Shown here piece after piece: positions 8,461 to 16,899 of a DNA stretch of 64,000 nt. The notes beneath the pieces were generated by a model. That model had not been told where the DNA came from, did not search any database, and saw only the letters and a list, made by a program, of their open reading frames with translations. The translations under genes were made by a program, and so were the position numbers. Origin of the DNA: JBBRCX01 sp038204465 (GTDB lineage Bacteria; Planctomycetota; Phycisphaerae; Tepidisphaerales; Tepidisphaeraceae). The stretch lies in assembly GCA_038204465.1 (NCBI GenBank), contig JBBRCX010000002.1, positions 32,002 through 96,001 of the forward strand, written 5' to 3'. How positions within the stretch are numbered: the first letter of the stretch is position 1; the number at the start of each line of letters is the position of its first letter.

Positions 8461-10824
8461 TCACCGGTCCGGCCGCGGCCCCCGGTCCCCGCCGCGCTGC
8501 CCACCGCCTCCTCCGCCACGCCCTCGATCCCCTCCGCCGCGGCCGCCGCGGTCGCCGCCCCCTCGGCTGCCGCCGCCTTCTCCTCTATATCCGCCGCCAC
8601 CCCCGCCGCGGTGCCCGCCTTCGCGCTGGCCGCCGCCTTCGCGGTACTCGCCTTGCTCCTCACCCTCGCCGCCACCCGCCGCGGCCCCAACCGGTTCGGG
8701 ATCGGAGTTGCCTTCTTCCTTCATCGCCGCCTTGCGCGACAGCTTGATGCGACCCTGATCGTCGATCAGGATCACCTTCACCCGCACCTCGTCGCCGATG
8801 TTGATGAAATCCGTCACGTTCTGCACGTAACGGTCGGACAACTCGCTCACGTGGACCAGGCCGTCCGTCTCCGGCGCGATCTCGACGAACGCCCCGAACT
8901 CCTTGATGCTTACCACCCGTCCCTGGTAGATCTTGCCGACCTTCACCTCCGCCGTCATGGCTTCGATGATGTCGCGGCACTTCTCCGCCGCCGCGCCGTC
9001 CACCGCGCTGATGTACACCGTGCCGTCGTCCTCGATGTCCACTTGCGCGCCGGTGCTCTCCTGCAGGGCTTTGATGTTCTTGCCGCCCGGGCCGATGATC
9101 TTGCCGATCTTCTGCGGATCGATCTTGATCGTCAGCAGCCGCGGCGCCCACTTGCTGATCTCCTTGCGCGGCTCCGCCAGCGTCTCCGCCATCCTCTGCA
9201 GGATCACCAGCCGCGCGTCTTTCGCGCGGTGCAGCGACTGGCGGATGATGCCGTAATCCAACCCTTCGATCTTGATGTCCAGCTGGATCGCCGTGATTCC
9301 GTCGCGCGTTCCGCAGACCTTAAAGTCCATGTCGCCGAAGTGGTCCTCTTCGCCCAGGATGTCGGTGAGAAGCACCGACTTGTCGCCTTCCTTCACAAGG
9401 CCCACCGAGATGCCCGCCACCGGCTTGGTGATCGGCACGCCCGCGTCCATCAGCGCCAGGCAGCCGCCGCAGGTCGACGCCATCGAGCTCGATCCGTTCG
9501 ACTCCAGGATGTCGCTGATGATGCGGACGGTGTAGGGGAACTGCTCCACCGCCGGCAGCACCGCCATGAGACTGCGCTCCGCCAGCGCGCCGTGCCCGAT
9601 CTCGCGCCGCCCCGGGCCGCGGATCGGCCGCACTTCCCCCACGCTGTAGCTGGGGAAGTAATAGTGAAGCATGAACTTCTGGTTGTATTCCTCGATCAGT
9701 CCGTCGACCAGTTGTTCGTCGCTGCTGGTCCCGAGCGTGACGCTGCACATCGCCTGCGTCTCGCCGCGGCTGAAGATCGCCGACCCGTGCACCCGCGGCA
9801 GCACGCCCACCTGCGACGTGATCGGCCGGATGTCGGTATACGAACGCCCATCGGGGCGAACGCCCGAAAGGATCGCCTGACGCGTCACTTCCTCTTCCAG
9901 CTCGCTGAAGATCGCCCGGATATGCCGCGCCTTGTCGCGCGCCGTGGTGATCATCGAGTACGACGCGTTCGGATCCGTCACCGGCGGCGCCATCTCCAGG
10001 ATCGTCTCGTTCAAAATCTGCTTCACCGCTTCCGCGCGGTCGCCCTTGCCGGGGCGGCCCTTCACCTCGCGGATCCGGTCCATCACCTTGGCGCGCACCT
10101 GCTCGATGAGCGCCGGCTCCTGCCCGCGCACGTCGCCGACCTTTTCCTTCGGCACCTTCCTCTGCAATTCCTCGATCATCCCCACGATCTCGACCACCGC
10201 CTTGTGCCCGAACTCGATCGCATCGGCCACGTCGTCTTCCACGACCTCGCGTCCCCCCAACTCGATCATGTTCACGAAGTGCTTCGTGCCGGAGACAATT
10301 AGGTCGAAGTCGCTGAATTCCAGCTGTTCCTGCGTCGGATTCAGCAGCAACTGTCCGTCCACCCGCCCGACGCGCACATGCGCGATTGGCGCAATCAAGG
10401 GGATGTCGCTGATGGCAAGCGACGCGCTGGCAGCGATCCCCGCGAGCATGTCCGGATCGTTCTGCTGATCCGCCGCCAGCACGTTGAGGTGGATCTGCAC
10501 CTCATCCATGAACCCCTTGGGAAACAGCGGCCGCAGCGGGCGGTCGATCAATCGCGCCGTCAGGATTTCCTTGGTGGTGGGGCGCCCCTCGCGCTTCATG
10601 AACCCGCCGGGGAACTTGCCGGCGGCCGCTCGCCGCTCGCGGTAGTCCACCTGAAGCGGGAAGAAGTCGATCCCCTCGCGCGGATCCGCTCGGACGACCG
10701 CGCCAAGGACGACGGTATCGGCATACTGCACGGTCACGGAGCCGTCGGCGAGCTTCGCCAGCGTCCCGGTCTCGATCGCCAGCGTCCTGCCGCCGATCTG
10801 CCGCTCAACTCGAATTGCTTGCAT
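8461..10824 (-). CDS. pnp: Polyribonucleotide nucleotidyltransferase (PNPase)
   Basis: 787 residues from ATG 10824 (MQAIRVERQIGGRTL), preceded by AGAGGA nine bases upstream; the longer frame to 10908 has no site. Two RNase PH-like domains flank the helical region (first domain FPGGFMKREGRPTTKE and RPLRPLFPKGF; second domain with RGETQAM and GHGALAERSL), followed by KH (KIIGPGGKNIK) and S1 (GRVVSIKEFGAFVEI) domains. The last 85 or so residues are an unusual Gly/Arg/Glu tail with many RGG repeats. PNPase degrades mRNA 3'-5' and can add tails. Downstream of rpsO as in most bacteria. Confidence 0.98.
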   Translation of the reverse strand: MQAIRVERQIGGRTLAIETGTLAKLADGSVTVQYADTVVLGAVVRADPREGIDFFPLQVDYRERRAAAGKFPGGFMKREGRPTTKEILTARLIDRPLRPLFPKGFMDEVQIHLNVLAADQQNDPDMLAGIAASASLAISDIPLIAPIAHVRVGRVDGQLLLNPTQEQLEFSDFDLIVSGTKHFVNMIELGGREVVEDDVADAIEFGHKAVVEIVGMIEELQRKVPKEKVGDVRGQEPALIEQVRAKVMDRIREVKGRPGKGDRAEAVKQILNETILEMAPPVTDPNASYSMITTARDKARHIRAIFSELEEEVTRQAILSGVRPDGRSYTDIRPITSQVGVLPRVHGSAIFSRGETQAMCSVTLGTSSDEQLVDGLIEEYNQKFMLHYYFPSYSVGEVRPIRGPGRREIGHGALAERSLMAVLPAVEQFPYTVRIISDILESNGSSSMASTCGGCLALMDAGVPITKPVAGISVGLVKEGDKSVLLTDILGEEDHFGDMDFKVCGTRDGITAIQLDIKIEGLDYGIIRQSLHRAKDARLVILQRMAETLAEPRKEISKWAPRLLTIKIDPQKIGKIIGPGGKNIKALQESTGAQVDIEDDGTVYISAVDGAAAEKCRDIIEAMTAEVKVGKIYQGRVVSIKEFGAFVEIAPETDGLVHVSELSDRYVQNVTDFINIGDEVRVKVILIDDQGRIKLSRKAAMKEEGNSDPEPVGAAAGGGEGEEQGEYREGGGQREGGHRGGGGGGYRGEGGGSRGGGDRGGRGGGDRGRGGGGGGQRGGDRGPRPDR

Positions 10825-10870
10825 GAAAAGTAGTCCTCTTGCGGCCTCACGTTTCAAACTCGCTTCATCG

Positions 10871-10985
10871 GCCACAGATGGACACAGCCAGGCAGGAAGT
10901 CGTAACACGGACGCGAGGCGCGAAATGCTCGTTCACGCGTTGCGGGGCAGGTTACACCTCGTGCACGGGTGTGTGCATCTGTGGC
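10871..10985. repeat. Long inverted repeat between rpsO and pnp
   Basis: GCCACAGATGGACACA at 10871-10886 is the reverse complement, with one mismatch, of TGTGTGCATCTGTGGC at 10970-10985. The 83 bases between are GC-rich. A related string, GCCACCGATAGACACC, occurs at 42221-42236. Either a dispersed MITE-like element or a structured leader of pnp. Confidence 0.55.
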
Positions 10986-11062
10986 GAATCGGGAAAAACT
11001 GTCCGCTCTATCGCGACCGGAGGCCGTTGGTCGACGCCGAGCGTGACACCCGGAAACAGACA

Positions 11063-11086
11063 ATGCTGAGTCACCCGACTCAGCAT
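11063..11086 (-). terminator. Hairpin after rpsO
   Basis: A perfect ten-base-pair stem, ATGCTGAGTC / GACTCAGCAT, with an ACCC loop, begins 17 bases after the rpsO stop and precedes pnp. On the minus strand it is followed by TGTCTGTTT, so it is a weak terminator, attenuator or processing stem, comparable in place to the rpsO terminator of enterobacteria. Confidence 0.65.
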
Positions 11087-11102
11087 TTGTGAATACACGA
11101 TG

Positions 11103-11372
11103 TTATTTGCGCAGCCCGAGGCGCCCGATGATCTGCTGGTACCGCGTGCGGTCCTGGTGCGTGAGGTACTTCAGCAGGCTGTTGCGCTTGCCGACCATCT
11201 TCAATAGCCCCCGACGCGACGAATGGTCCTTCTTGTGCGCCTTGAGGTGCTCGGTCAGCTCAGTGATCCGCTGGGTCAGCAGGGCGATCTGAACTTCGGG
11301 GGAGCCGGTATCCTTCTCGTGGATCTTGTAATCCGAAAGGATCCGGGTCTTGGCCTCGGCCGCTATCGACAT
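11103..11372 (-). CDS. rpsO: 30S ribosomal protein S15
   Basis: 89 residues, the standard length. Typical motifs are [15 protein letters not shown], the helix [16 protein letters not shown] and the C-terminal [20 protein letters not shown]. It binds 16S rRNA in the platform of the small subunit and in some bacteria represses its own translation. AGGAG precedes the ATG. It leads an rpsO-pnp pair. Confidence 0.98.
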   Translation of the reverse strand: MSIAAEAKTRILSDYKIHEKDTGSPEVQIALLTQRITELTEHLKAHKKDHSSRRGLLKMVGKRNSLLKYLTHQDRTRYQQIIGRLGLRK

Positions 11373-11754
11373 CTCTCATCTCCTAGACACCGGACGCAGC
11401 AGCACTCGCCGCCCGCATCGGTCATAATAGGAAGGGGTTGCCACACGCGTGGCAGAACCATCGCGGAAGGATAGTGCCCCACCGACCCGAAAGCAAGACG
11501 ACTGCGACCCGCCGGAATGCTCACCCACAATGCATAGTGTATTTCAAACATCACAGCTCACCGGGCAGGTTTTCGTCCGCCGGTTTAGCCGTCGCGCCCA
11601 CGCGACGTGGCGCGCAGGCCTCAAAGTCGATACTGCAACGGTATTGTCACCCCCCAGAGCCCGGGAGGGATGAAGCATTCTCATCCCACCCGCAACTTCG
11701 CATAGAATAGCAGGCAATACCGGATCACGACGCTTCCACATCCGACAAGCGCCG
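11373..11754. other. Gene-free stretch with a dispersed repeat
   Basis: 382 bases between the divergent rpsO and the dioxygenase. It holds a short palindrome GCCACACGCGTGGC (about 11440-11453) and a repeat, TTAGCCGTCGCGCCCACGCG followed by ACGTG (11585-11609), whose 25 bases recur exactly at 57797-57821. Promoters for both flanking genes are expected here. Short plus-strand frames (11438-11710) show no coding character. Confidence 0.5.
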
Positions 11755-12570
11755 ATGAGTCCTCTGCAGAGTGAGATTCCTATGGGTTCCGAAACAGCAG
11801 ACGTCATCGTCACCGACCAGCAGCGGCAACAGCTTGACGAACAGGGCTACTTCATCACCGATGTCCTCTTCGACGAGCCGACCCTGCAGGGCGTGCGCAA
11901 TGAGTTCATCCGCCTCTGGGAGAACAGCATCGCCGCCGCGCAGAAGTCCGGCGATGCCCTCACCATCGATCAGGCCCGCTTCCGTTCGTTCATGTCCCAG
12001 CTGGATCGGCTGAGCCCCACCTGCGACGCGTTCTGCCGCCATCCCACCCTCCTGGACATCTGCAGGGAAGTGCTCGGCGACGACGTCGATCTCACCTGGA
12101 ACCAGTCCATCCTCAAGGCGCCGCAGAAGCTCAGCACCACCGACACCGCTTTCGCCTGGCACCAGGACATGTGGTACGCCACCCATGGAACTTACATCGA
12201 GGACACCAATCCCGAGATCTTCTTTCCCAACGAGACAGGTCTCACGATCTGGATTGCCGTCACACGCACGACCGTCGACAACGGCACGCTCTGGGTGCTG
12301 CCCGGCCGCCACAAGGAAGGACTGCTGCCTCACGTCTTTGACGAAAGCAAGCGCGAGTGGAAAGGGGAGTTCGATACGTCGTGGAAAGTGCCCGCCGTGA
12401 TGAGAGCCGGACAGGCGCTCGTGTTTCGCAAATACCTCCCGCACGCCAGCGGCGCCAACACGTCAGACGAAGTCCGCATGGCGTATCAGTTGGGTTACGC
12501 GCGGCCGGGGCTCAAGAAGGGGGCTTCGATCGATCTCTCGCCGGTGCTGCGGGATGGGAAACCTGTCTGA
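11755..12570 (+). CDS. Phytanoyl-CoA dioxygenase (PhyH) family protein
   Basis: 271 residues, or 262 from the alternative ATG 11782, which has GAGTGAG upstream and may be the true start. The Fe(II) site is H136 and D138 in WHQDMWY and the distal H230 in LPHASGANTS. The sequence WNQSILKAP upstream of the metal motif is typical of the EctD/PhyH group. Substrate unknown. It shares only the fold motifs with the PhyH protein at 1162, so the two are not recent duplicates. It ends just before the convergent receiver gene. Confidence 0.9.
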   Translation: MSPLQSEIPMGSETADVIVTDQQRQQLDEQGYFITDVLFDEPTLQGVRNEFIRLWENSIAAAQKSGDALTIDQARFRSFMSQLDRLSPTCDAFCRHPTLLDICREVLGDDVDLTWNQSILKAPQKLSTTDTAFAWHQDMWYATHGTYIEDTNPEIFFPNETGLTIWIAVTRTTVDNGTLWVLPGRHKEGLLPHVFDESKREWKGEFDTSWKVPAVMRAGQALVFRKYLPHASGANTSDEVRMAYQLGYARPGLKKGASIDLSPVLRDGKPV

Positions 12571-12594
12571 AGAATTCTGCCCAAGCGAGCGAGT

Positions 12595-12990
12595 TTATTG
12601 CGCGGGGGTCGCAAGCAATCGCTCGGCGGTCGCGATCAGCTTGTCCATCTTCACCGGCTTGTTCAGGTACTCGCTGACGCCCAGGCTCTCGGCGTACATC
12701 TTGTGCCGCGCGCCCTGATTCCCGGTGATCATGATGACGTAAGGCTTCGCGTTCTTCGGCTTGCGCGCCTTGATCTTCTCCAGCACCAGAAAACCGCTGC
12801 GGCCCGGAAGCATCATGTCCAGAACGACCAGGTCCGGCTGATGCTTCTCCGCCAGCTCCACCGCCTTGTTCCCGTTTCCCGCCGTCTCCACCACGGCGCC
12901 GGTCGGCTCAAAGGCGGCCTGCATGCTGGTGAGAATGTCGTTGTCGTCATCGACGAGAAGGACTTTCTTCTCTTTCAAGGCTTCGCTCAT
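12595..12990 (-). CDS. Single-domain response regulator
   Basis: 131 residues from ATG 12990, preceded by AGGAG at seven bases. It is a stand-alone receiver: acidic pocket D14-D16, phosphoacceptor D58 in VVLDMMLPG, T89 in MITGN and K111 in YLNKPVK. There is no output domain, so it would act by protein-protein contact like CheY or Spo0F. No kinase gene is near; its partner is elsewhere. Confidence 0.93.
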   Translation of the reverse strand: MSEALKEKKVLLVDDDNDILTSMQAAFEPTGAVVETAGNGNKAVELAEKHQPDLVVLDMMLPGRSGFLVLEKIKARKPKNAKPYVIMITGNQGARHKMYAESLGVSEYLNKPVKMDKLIATAERLLATPAQ

Positions 12991-13147
12991 CGGTGTGTCT
13001 CCTGCGGGTGGGTTGATCAAGTGTCTGACTCACCTTCTCAAATGTCAAGAAAGATCCGGTCCCGTCCGATAACAACCGTGGGCTTCCGGTTCGCCTTCGC
13101 ATTTCGCGAGGCGCACGCGAAGAAGCGAGCGGAACGGACGCCGGCCA

Positions 13148-14020
13148 ATGGGATCTCCGATCGTCGTGTTAGACAGCGGCCTGGGCGGTCTCACCGTCGT
13201 CCGCGAGATCCGTCGCGCCCTTCCAAACGAGCAGATCGTTTACTTCGGCGACACCGCTCGCCTTCCTTACGGCAACAAAACCGCCGCAACCGTTACCAAG
13301 TTCGTCACCCAGATCATCGACTACCTCCGCCCGATGCAGCCCAAGCACGTCGTCATCGCCTGCAACACGGCCACCGCGCTTGCTCTCCCGTCGCTGCGCG
13401 CCACCTTCCCCGACCTGAGCATCAGCGGCGTGGTTGATCCCGGCGCCAAAGCCGCCATCGTCGCCGCCGGCGCCAAGCCCGTCCCCATTATTGGAATCAT
13501 CGCCACAGAAGCGACGGTCCGCTCCCGCGCGTATGTGAAAGCAATCCACCGCCGCCGGCATCACGCGCGCCTGCTCCTGCAGCCGACACCGCTGCTCGTG
13601 CCGATCATCGAGGAAGGCCGCGGCCCCGAAGACCCGCTCGTCCGCCTCGCGCTCAAGCAATACCTCCTCCCACTCGCCAAGCACAAGATCGACGTCCTCG
13701 TCCTGGGCTGCACTCACTACCCGGTTTACAAAGCGCTCATCTCGCGCATGCTCGGCGTCGGCGTGGAAGTGATTGACTCCGCCGCGCAGTGCGCTGAAGA
13801 TGTCGCGCGCCGACTTCAGGCGGCCGGCCTTCTCAGCGGTGGGAGCGCAGACGGACCTGACGAAAGCGGCAGCCTGCGCTGCTTCGTCACCGACGATCCG
13901 ACGCGTTTCGCTCGCCTCGCGCCGCGATTCCTCGGCGTCGAGATCGACCCGCCGACCTGGGTCGTGCCTGACGTGCTCTACGGCGCCGCGCCGGAGGTTC
14001 CGATCCGCCGCGCGGTCTAA
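13148..14020 (+). CDS. murI: Glutamate racemase
   Basis: 290 residues. It interconverts L- and D-glutamate for peptidoglycan synthesis. Catalytic cysteines C72 (ACNTAT) and C188 (GCTHYP), D9 in LDSGLGG and the substrate loop FGDTARLPYG are all present. Its presence supports a peptidoglycan wall in this organism. The start lacks a strong ribosome-binding site. A HEAT lipoprotein gene follows 19 bases downstream, probably co-transcribed. Confidence 0.96.
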   Translation: MGSPIVVLDSGLGGLTVVREIRRALPNEQIVYFGDTARLPYGNKTAATVTKFVTQIIDYLRPMQPKHVVIACNTATALALPSLRATFPDLSISGVVDPGAKAAIVAAGAKPVPIIGIIATEATVRSRAYVKAIHRRRHHARLLLQPTPLLVPIIEEGRGPEDPLVRLALKQYLLPLAKHKIDVLVLGCTHYPVYKALISRMLGVGVEVIDSAAQCAEDVARRLQAAGLLSGGSADGPDESGSLRCFVTDDPTRFARLAPRFLGVEIDPPTWVVPDVLYGAAPEVPIRRAV

Positions 14021-14039
14021 CTCCGCACCCGGGAACCGA

Positions 14040-14684
14040 ATGCAACGCCTCGCGATCACGCTGCTCCCCCTCGTCCTTCTCACCTGTGCCGGCTGTCAGC
14101 AGTTCCAGCAGATCTCCGATCTCATCTCGGGAGATACCCCCGGCCGGTACGCACGCCTGATGGAGGATTCCACTGACGGTGACCGCCGCCGCATCGGCGT
14201 CAACGGGCTTGTCGAACGCGACTTCGCCAGAAAACCGCCCTATACGACGCGCTATCAGCAGATCGCCGAGCATGACCCCGATCCACTCGTCCGCGCCACC
14301 GCCGTCCGCGCCTTGAACCGTGCTCGCGATCGTTCATCCACCCCGTTGTTCGTGAAGATATTGTCTGATGACAACGAGTGGGTCCGACTCGAAGCCGTGA
14401 AGGCCTTGATCAACATGCCTGACGCATCGGCAGTGTCGCCCCTGCAAAAAATGCTCAACCGATCCGGCGAGGAACGCGACGTCCGAATCGCCGCGGCGGA
14501 GGCGCTGAAACATTACCGCACGCCCGAAGTCGCCCGTACCCTCGTCACGCAACTCGGCGAACGCGATTTCGGCATCGCCTGGCAGGCTCACCGCAGCCTC
14601 AAAAGACTCACCGGCCGCGACCTGCATTACGATGAGTCGGCGTGGCTCAACTACCTCAATGGCTCCGACAAGCCGTTGGGATGA
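14040..14684 (+). CDS. HEAT-repeat lipoprotein
   Basis: 214 residues from ATG 14040. The N-terminus has a lipoprotein-type signal (LPLVLLTCAGC, lipidated Cys at residue 19), then helical HEAT/PBS-lyase-like repeats such as DPLVRATAVRAL, EWVRLEAVKAL and VRIAAAEAL. These form scaffolds for protein contacts. It follows murI by 19 bases and precedes a dehydrogenase by 42. Specific role unknown. Confidence 0.85.
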   Translation: MQRLAITLLPLVLLTCAGCQQFQQISDLISGDTPGRYARLMEDSTDGDRRRIGVNGLVERDFARKPPYTTRYQQIAEHDPDPLVRATAVRALNRARDRSSTPLFVKILSDDNEWVRLEAVKALINMPDASAVSPLQKMLNRSGEERDVRIAAAEALKHYRTPEVARTLVTQLGERDFGIAWQAHRSLKRLTGRDLHYDESAWLNYLNGSDKPLG

Positions 14685-14726
14685 CGCTGCCGATGTCGCT
14701 TTCGGCAGCACTTCGCTCGGCAACCC

Positions 14727-15683
14727 ATGCGCGCCCTGGTCTTCGATCAATCCCTCAGCTTCCAACCGCGGCAAGCGGAGCCGGCCGCCGAGCAGGGCGA
14801 CACCCTCCTGAAGGTCCGCCAGGCCGGCATCTGCGCCACCGATCTCGAGATCGTCAAAGGCTACATGAATTTCCGCGGCGTGCTCGGGCACGAGTTCATC
14901 GCCGACGTCGTCTCCTCGCCCAATGCCGATCTGGCCGGACAGCGCGTGGTTGGCGAGATCAACGTTGTCTGCGGGCGTTGTGACCTGTGCCTGTCCGGCC
15001 TCAGCAGTCACTGCCGCAACCGCACCGTGCTGGGAATCCAGGGGCGCGACGGCGCGTTTGCCGAATTTGTCCGTCTTCCCGCGGCCAACCTGCATGTGCT
15101 GCCGAAGACCATCGACGATGACAGCGCCGTCTTTGTCGAACCGCTCGCCGCCGCGTTTCAAGTCCTCAAACAGATCAAGCTCGATGGCCGCAAATGGGTG
15201 ACGGTGCTCGGCGACGGCCGGCTCGGCCTCCTGGTCGCTCAGGTGCTGCGCGAAGTAGGATGTCCGGTCCGCGTCATAGGGCGCCATCCGTCGAAGCTGG
15301 CGCTGTGTGAGAAATGGTCCATTCGCTCACGGCCGCTGGAAGACATCGTGCCGCGCCACGACCAGGACGTCGTGATCGATTGCACCGGCAGCGCCGCCGG
15401 GTTGGAATTGGCCGTCCAGATGGTGCGCCCCCGCGGAACGATCGTCCTCAAGAGCACCGCCGCCGCCGGCAAGCCTCTCAATCTCGCGCCCGTCGTGATC
15501 GACGAAATCAACATTGTCGGCAGCCGCTGCGGGCCGTTCCGTGAGGCCATCCGGGCCCTCGCCGAAAAGCGGATCGACGTCGCCAGCCTGATCCACCGCC
15601 GCATGAAGCTCGAGCAAGGCGTCGAGGCCATGGAACTCGCCGCAAGGCCCGGCGTGCTCAAGGTATTGCTCACGATCGGCTGA
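14727..15683 (+). CDS. Zinc-dependent MDR-family dehydrogenase
   Basis: 318 residues, medium-chain dehydrogenase fold. Catalytic zinc ligands are C36 (GICATD), H55-E56 (GHEF) and a downstream Glu (FVEPLAAA). The structural zinc lobe CGRCDLCLSGLSSHC has the four cysteines. The NAD(P)-binding segment VTVLGDGRLGLLVAQVL lies near residue 155. It oxidises an alcohol or polyol, like sorbitol or threonine dehydrogenase; the substrate is not determined. At 318 residues it is a little short for the family but no domain is missing. Confidence 0.92.
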   Translation: MRALVFDQSLSFQPRQAEPAAEQGDTLLKVRQAGICATDLEIVKGYMNFRGVLGHEFIADVVSSPNADLAGQRVVGEINVVCGRCDLCLSGLSSHCRNRTVLGIQGRDGAFAEFVRLPAANLHVLPKTIDDDSAVFVEPLAAAFQVLKQIKLDGRKWVTVLGDGRLGLLVAQVLREVGCPVRVIGRHPSKLALCEKWSIRSRPLEDIVPRHDQDVVIDCTGSAAGLELAVQMVRPRGTIVLKSTAAAGKPLNLAPVVIDEINIVGSRCGPFREAIRALAEKRIDVASLIHRRMKLEQGVEAMELAARPGVLKVLLTIG

Positions 15684-15727
15684 GCGGATTCACTGACTTG
15701 CGGGCGCCGAACGTTTGAAAGAACTCA

Positions 15728-16384
15728 ATGGCCAAAGATCTCGCGATTGTCCTCAACAACGGCAGCATCAATTCCGCCGTCGCGACCGCGCTCGCAGTCC
15801 AGCGCTATCGCCCCATCCTTCTTCACGCGGAGATCATGCAGCAGCCCGGCTCGCGCACGCGCGCCGCCTATGACCAGCAGGTGGCCCACTTCAAACCCTA
15901 CCGCGAACACTCCCTGCCGATGCCGTACCTCAGCATCGTCGCGCCGGGGCGCCAGCAAACCTCCGTCTCCGTCCCGCGGCTGCATTCGCCCCTCGGCCCG
16001 CAGATGCTCGACCTCCTTCCCTTGATCGCCGCCGCGGTGCGCTTCGCCGGCCACTACCAGGCCGCCGCGATCTATCTCGGTCTTCGCGTCGGCGGGCAGG
16101 GCGATGAGCTCGCCCAGGCGACGGAGTACATTCAGATCTGGAACGAAATGGTGCAATTGCCCGGCGGCTTGCCCGAGCTTGAGGTGATGACCCCGCTGCT
16201 CGAGCTCGAGCCGTGGCAGGTCGTGGATCTCGGCTTCCAGGTTGCCGCGCCCTTCGAGCGCACCTGGTGTTGCGTCGAAGAAGGCGGCAAGCCCTGTTGG
16301 GCCTGCCGAAGCTGCCGTAACCGCGAGGCAGCCTTCCAGCAATCCGGCAAGCCCGACCCGCTGCGCATGGTGCGGAAGATCTGA
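15728..16384 (+). CDS. QueC-like protein with degenerate ATP loop
   Basis: 218 residues, the size of 7-cyano-7-deazaguanine synthase QueC. The C-terminal zinc knuckle is retained: C181/C182, C190, C193 and C196 in a TWCC...GGKPCWACRSCRNR context, as in QueC. The N-terminal ATP pyrophosphatase loop, normally SGGxDS, reads LNNGSINS (residues 9-16), so the glycine pair and the Asp are lost. The middle segment YLGLRVGGQGDELAQATEYIQIWNEM keeps the fold pattern. Either a non-catalytic paralogue or an enzyme with another substrate. No queuosine genes lie nearby. Confidence 0.75.
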   Translation: MAKDLAIVLNNGSINSAVATALAVQRYRPILLHAEIMQQPGSRTRAAYDQQVAHFKPYREHSLPMPYLSIVAPGRQQTSVSVPRLHSPLGPQMLDLLPLIAAAVRFAGHYQAAAIYLGLRVGGQGDELAQATEYIQIWNEMVQLPGGLPELEVMTPLLELEPWQVVDLGFQVAAPFERTWCCVEEGGKPCWACRSCRNREAAFQQSGKPDPLRMVRKI

Positions 16385-16400
16385 CGCGTTATCCGCCGCG

Positions 16401-16859
16401 CTACTCTTCCACGCCCGCCAGCACACCGTTCAAAAATGCCGCCAGGTACTTCGTCGTGAAAAGCTCGACGGCACGCACGGTGTCCAGGTGTGACATCCCC
16501 CAGATCGCGCAGCGCGTGTCCTTCATCTCCAGGTCCATCTGGATCACCAGCACGTCCTCGATCGCCACGATCGTCGGCAACTCGTTCAGCAGCGTGGCCG
16601 AAAGCGCATTCATTCCTGGCCCGCCCACGCTGATCGTCGGCCGCGACTGCGCCTCTTCGCTGTTCAGGTAGTACACATCGCTCACCACCGCCGGCGCAAG
16701 CCGCGGAAGCTCGCCCGGCTTGGGCTTGCCAAACCGCCGGCGCACCTGCTGCCGCAACGCGCGCTCGATCCGATAAGCGAGCGGCCGATCGCCCAATTCC
16801 GCGCGCAGCTGGATCCCCGTCACGATCCAGATCAGACGCTCGATGTCGATCTCAGCCAT
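16401..16859 (-). CDS. Conserved-looking hypothetical protein
   Basis: 152 residues from ATG 16859; the longer frame to 16931 runs into the upstream gene. It begins MAEIDIERLIWIVTG and has a helical, basic first third (RIERALRQQVRRRFG) and a mixed alpha/beta remainder with GGPGMNALSATLLNELP and CAIWGMSHLDTV. I recognise no family. It starts 41 bases after the end of the HEAT-repeat gene and is probably in the same operon. Confidence 0.65.
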   Translation of the reverse strand: MAEIDIERLIWIVTGIQLRAELGDRPLAYRIERALRQQVRRRFGKPKPGELPRLAPAVVSDVYYLNSEEAQSRPTISVGGPGMNALSATLLNELPTIVAIEDVLVIQMDLEMKDTRCAIWGMSHLDTVRAVELFTTKYLAAFLNGVLAGVEE

Positions 16860-16899
16860 GAGCCGCCGCTGGTGCTGGACTAACAAATCGCGACACCGT

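Noticed and set aside
8611..10302. A 563-codon plus-strand frame over pnp
   Set aside because: Antisense, rich in Arg, His and Asp without a recognisable domain.
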